From Negativibacillus sp. (GTDB lineage: Bacteria; Bacillota; Clostridia; Oscillospirales; Ruminococcaceae): a stretch of 8,011 bases of DNA. The notes beneath the pieces are model-generated. The model had not been told where the DNA came from, ran no database searches, and was given only the letters and a program-made list of their open reading frames with translations. The DNA lies in assembly GCA_020024325.1 (NCBI GenBank), contig JAHHTY010000076.1, positions 1 through 8,011 on the forward strand. The letters are read 5' to 3'. Below are positions 5,358 to 8,011 of the stretch, one piece after another. The stretch's first letter is position 1. Each line of letters opens with the position of its first letter. Made by a program: the position numbers and the translations under genes.

Positions 5358-7970
5358 TTATCGTATGATCAATTCATCATTTTCCGCATCAATGGTAACA
5401 TGGCATAACTCATCATTTTTATCTTGCTGTCCGATTTCTCCTGCAATGATCTTTCTGCCGAGCATGGTTTCCACATGGCTCTGCAAATATCTCTTGAGTG
5501 GTCTTGCACCGTAAATCGGGTCGTAAGCATTATCAATGATATATTGTTTTGCACGGTCGGTCATTGACAGTTCAATCTGTTTTGCCTGCAAACGCTTCTG
5601 CAAATCCTTCATCAGCAAATCGATGATGTTGCCGATGTTTTCTCTGCTCAACGGTTTATAGAACACAATCTCGTCCAAACGGTTGAGGAACTCCGGACGG
5701 AAACTGTTCTTGAGCAAAACATTTACCTGTTCTTTGGCTTCGTCGCTGATTTCTCCATCCGGTGTGATGCCATCCAGAATATAAGAAGAACCCAAGTTTG
5801 AAGTCAAAATGATGATGGTGTTTTTAAAGTCTACCGTTCTGCCCTGAGAATCGGTGATACGTCCATCATCCAAAACCTGAAGCAGAACATTAAAGACATC
5901 CGGATGTGCTTTTTCTACCTCATCAAACAAAACAACGGAATATGGTCTGCGTCGAACAGCTTCGGTCAGCTGTCCGCCTTCTTCATAACCGACATAGCCT
6001 GGAGGAGCTCCAATCAATCTGGATACTGAGTACTTCTCCATATATTCGCTCATGTCTATACGAACCATATTGTTTTCATCATCAAAGAGTGTTTTTGCAA
6101 GTGTCTTTGCAAGCTGTGTTTTGCCGACACCGGTTGGACCTAGGAACAGGAAGGAACCAATGGGTCGATTTGGATCGGAAATACCTGCTCTGGAACGCAG
6201 AATTGCTTCACTGACAAGACGAACAGCTTCATCCTGACCCACAACATTTTCATGCAGGATATCTTCCATGTGGAGCAGTTTTTCTCTTTCGCCTTCCATA
6301 ATTTTGGCAACCGGAATTCCTGTCCACTTGCCCACTACCTTAGCAATTTCTTCTTCTGTTACCTTATCACGAAGCAGGCTGGACTGCTGTGCTTCCTCTG
6401 CCAGTTTTTCTTCTTCTTCCAGCTCTGCTTTCAGCTGAGGCAGCTTGCCATATTTCAGCTCTGCTGCTTTGTTTAGGTCGTACTCACGTTCTGCACGTTC
6501 AATATCTCCGCCGATTTTTTCAATTTCCTCACGCAGCTTCTGCACTTTTGTTATTGCGGTCTTTTCGTTATCCCACTGCGCTTTCATTGAGTTAAATTTT
6601 TCTCTGAGCTGTGCAAGTTCTTTTGTCACTGCCTCCAGACGTTCTTTAGATAATTTATCCTCCTCTTTTTTCAGAGCCGCCTGTGCAATTTCCTGCTGAA
6701 TAATCTTGCGGTTCAGCTCGTCCATTTCAATTGGCATAGAGTCCATCTCGGTACGAATCATGGCACACGCTTCATCCACAAGGTCGATGGCCTTATCCGG
6801 GAGAAAACGGTCTGAGATATAGCGGTCGGACAGAGTTGCCGCAGAAATTAAAGAAGCATCCTGAATTTTTACACCATGGTAAACTTCATATCGTTCCTTT
6901 AATCCTCTTAAAATAGAGATTGTATCTTCGACGGTTGGCTCTGCTACCATGACAGGCTGGAATCTTCTTTCCAAGGCTGCATCCTTCTCGATATATTGAC
7001 GGTACTCGTTCAAGGTAGTAGCACCGATACAGTGCAGCTCACCACGGGCGAGCATTGGTTTTAACAGGTTTCCTGCATCCATTGAACCTTCTGTTTTACC
7101 TGCACCTACAATGGTATGCAGCTCATCGATAAAGAGGATGATTTTTCCGTCACTCTTTTTAATTTCGGCAAGAACTGCTTTAAGCCTTTCCTCAAACTCT
7201 CCTCTAAATTTTGCACCTGCAATCAGTGCACCCATATCCAGCGAAAAGATCGTTTTATCCTTCAAATTTGATGGTACATCTCCGCGTACAATACGCAGCG
7301 CAAGCCCTTCTGCAATGGCTGTTTTGCCGACACCGGGTTCACCAATCAACACAGGATTATTTTTCGTCTTTCTAGACAAAATCATAATGACATTTCTGAT
7401 TTCCGAATCTCTTCCGATTACCGGGTCCAGTTTTTTATTGCGTGCATCTTCTACAAGGTCATGTCCATATTTTTTTAATACGTCATAGGTGCTTTCCGGA
7501 GAATCGCTGGTAACGCGGGTATTTCCCCGAACCTGCTGAAGCACTTTTAAAAAGTCATTTTTTCTAATATCAAACAGTTTGAAGATTTCTTTTACGTGCT
7601 GATTTGGGTTTTCCATCAGGGATATCATCAGATGTTCCACCGAAACATATTCATCTTTCATCGAATCTGCAATCTGTTCTGCTTTAGCAAGGACAATATC
7701 TACATCCTGTGCAATATAAATTTTTCCCGCTTCTCTGCCCGATCCGGTTACACCCGGCATTTTATCAATTTCTTGCTTTACCGCCTGAGCAACTGCTCGA
7801 GGGTCTTTCTCCATCTTTTTAAGCAGCTGAGCAATCAGCCCATCATCAATTGTCAACAAGGCGTACAGCAAATGCTCCTGCTCGATCTGCATATTATTAT
7901 TTTCCAATGCAAGATTATTTGCCATCTGGATTGTTTCAAGAGATTTCTGTGTAAATTTTTGTGCATTCAT
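5358..7970 (-). CDS. clpB: ATP-dependent disaggregase ClpB
   Basis: A hexameric AAA+ machine that threads aggregated proteins through its pore with DnaK/DnaJ/GrpE. The 870-residue protein has the full layout: Clp N-domain (1-145); first ATPase with Walker A GEPGVGKT (210-217), pore loop KFRG (254-257), Walker B ILFIDE (278-283) and RRF (335-337). A long coiled-coil M-domain follows (about 405-520), the mark of ClpB rather than ClpA/ClpC. The second ATPase has Walker A GPTGVGKT (611-618), pore loop GYVGYEEGG (658-666), Walker B VVLFDE (679-684) and sensor 2 GARPLKR (821-827). All key residues are present. An in-frame GTG (7979) would add three residues, but ATG 7970 has AGAGGTG 8 nt upstream. 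The gene is monocistronic on its 3' side. Heat-shock control sites, if any, lie beyond the window. Confidence 0.97.
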   Translation of the reverse strand: MNAQKFTQKSLETIQMANNLALENNNMQIEQEHLLYALLTIDDGLIAQLLKKMEKDPRAVAQAVKQEIDKMPGVTGSGREAGKIYIAQDVDIVLAKAEQIADSMKDEYVSVEHLMISLMENPNQHVKEIFKLFDIRKNDFLKVLQQVRGNTRVTSDSPESTYDVLKKYGHDLVEDARNKKLDPVIGRDSEIRNVIMILSRKTKNNPVLIGEPGVGKTAIAEGLALRIVRGDVPSNLKDKTIFSLDMGALIAGAKFRGEFEERLKAVLAEIKKSDGKIILFIDELHTIVGAGKTEGSMDAGNLLKPMLARGELHCIGATTLNEYRQYIEKDAALERRFQPVMVAEPTVEDTISILRGLKERYEVYHGVKIQDASLISAATLSDRYISDRFLPDKAIDLVDEACAMIRTEMDSMPIEMDELNRKIIQQEIAQAALKKEEDKLSKERLEAVTKELAQLREKFNSMKAQWDNEKTAITKVQKLREEIEKIGGDIERAEREYDLNKAAELKYGKLPQLKAELEEEEKLAEEAQQSSLLRDKVTEEEIAKVVGKWTGIPVAKIMEGEREKLLHMEDILHENVVGQDEAVRLVSEAILRSRAGISDPNRPIGSFLFLGPTGVGKTQLAKTLAKTLFDDENNMVRIDMSEYMEKYSVSRLIGAPPGYVGYEEGGQLTEAVRRRPYSVVLFDEVEKAHPDVFNVLLQVLDDGRITDSQGRTVDFKNTIIILTSNLGSSYILDGITPDGEISDEAKEQVNVLLKNSFRPEFLNRLDEIVFYKPLSRENIGNIIDLLMKDLQKRLQAKQIELSMTDRAKQYIIDNAYDPIYGARPLKRYLQSHVETMLGRKIIAGEIGQQDKNDELCHVTIDAENDELIIR

Positions 7971-7978
7971 TCTTTCCA

Positions 7979-7985
7979 CACCTCT
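7979..7985 (-). promoter_or_regulatory. ribosome binding site deciding the clpB start
   Basis: AGAGGTG on the - strand, 8 nt before ATG 7970. The alternative GTG start lies within this element, so it would have no usable ribosome site at normal spacing. Only 26 nt more is visible upstream, too little to judge a promoter. Confidence 0.75.
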
Positions 7986-8011
7986 TTCAAAATTGTTTTA
8001 TCGTATGGTTT

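Noticed and set aside
7971..8011. CIRCE, CtsR or similar heat-shock operator before clpB
   Set aside because: Only 41 nt upstream of the start is present and it shows no inverted repeat or GGTCAAA-type repeat; the real promoter region is probably outside the window.
1..8011. Mobile elements, CRISPR arrays, tRNA or rRNA genes, defence systems
   Set aside because: No transposase or integrase frames, no spaced direct repeats and no tRNA-like cloverleaf were recognised; the genes present are mostly housekeeping.

Overview
The window looks like an ordinary chromosomal stretch of a low-to-moderate GC, Gram-positive-type anaerobe (Bacillota, probably class Clostridia). The evidence is strong AGGAGG-type ribosome binding sites, short intergenic gaps, intrinsic terminators with GC-rich stems, and protein families (DUF1847, DUF4830, AGCS symporter, clostridial-type HIT, SLOG) that often occur together in Clostridia. 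I cannot assign a genus. I saw no mobile element, CRISPR array, tRNA or rRNA.

Layout from left to right. A 48-bp perfect palindrome (10-57) acts as a probable terminator. A leftward DUF1847 metal-binding-type protein (84-755) is divergent from a rightward two-gene unit: an AGCS sodium:amino-acid symporter (968-2377) and a membrane-anchored DUF4830 protein (2314-2814), which overlap by 64 nt. A 50-bp perfect palindrome (2788-2837) closes that unit and also closes the convergent leftward operon.

That operon reads, from its promoter near 5242-5270: rsuA-type 16S rRNA pseudouridine synthase (4460-5200), a decayed HIT-family gene (4069-4456), a 3-methyladenine DNA glycosylase (3410-4051) and a SLOG-fold protein (2811-3413). 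The genes are packed with 3-17 nt gaps or an ATGA overlap. Upstream of it lies the disaggregase clpB (5358-7970), also leftward, with its own terminator at 5323-5353. Only about 40 bp upstream of clpB is visible, so its promoter and heat-shock control cannot be judged.

Functions: the clpB and rsuA operon side covers proteostasis, rRNA modification and DNA base-excision repair. The symporter side covers amino-acid uptake. Nothing here is a clear novel system. The observations most worth a second look are (1) the palindrome whose TTAA loop holds the overlapping stop codons of two unrelated convergent genes, so both proteins end in the same eight residues; (2) the HIT pseudogene, visible only by joining three reading frames; and (3) the symporter gene that reads 64 nt into its neighbour.
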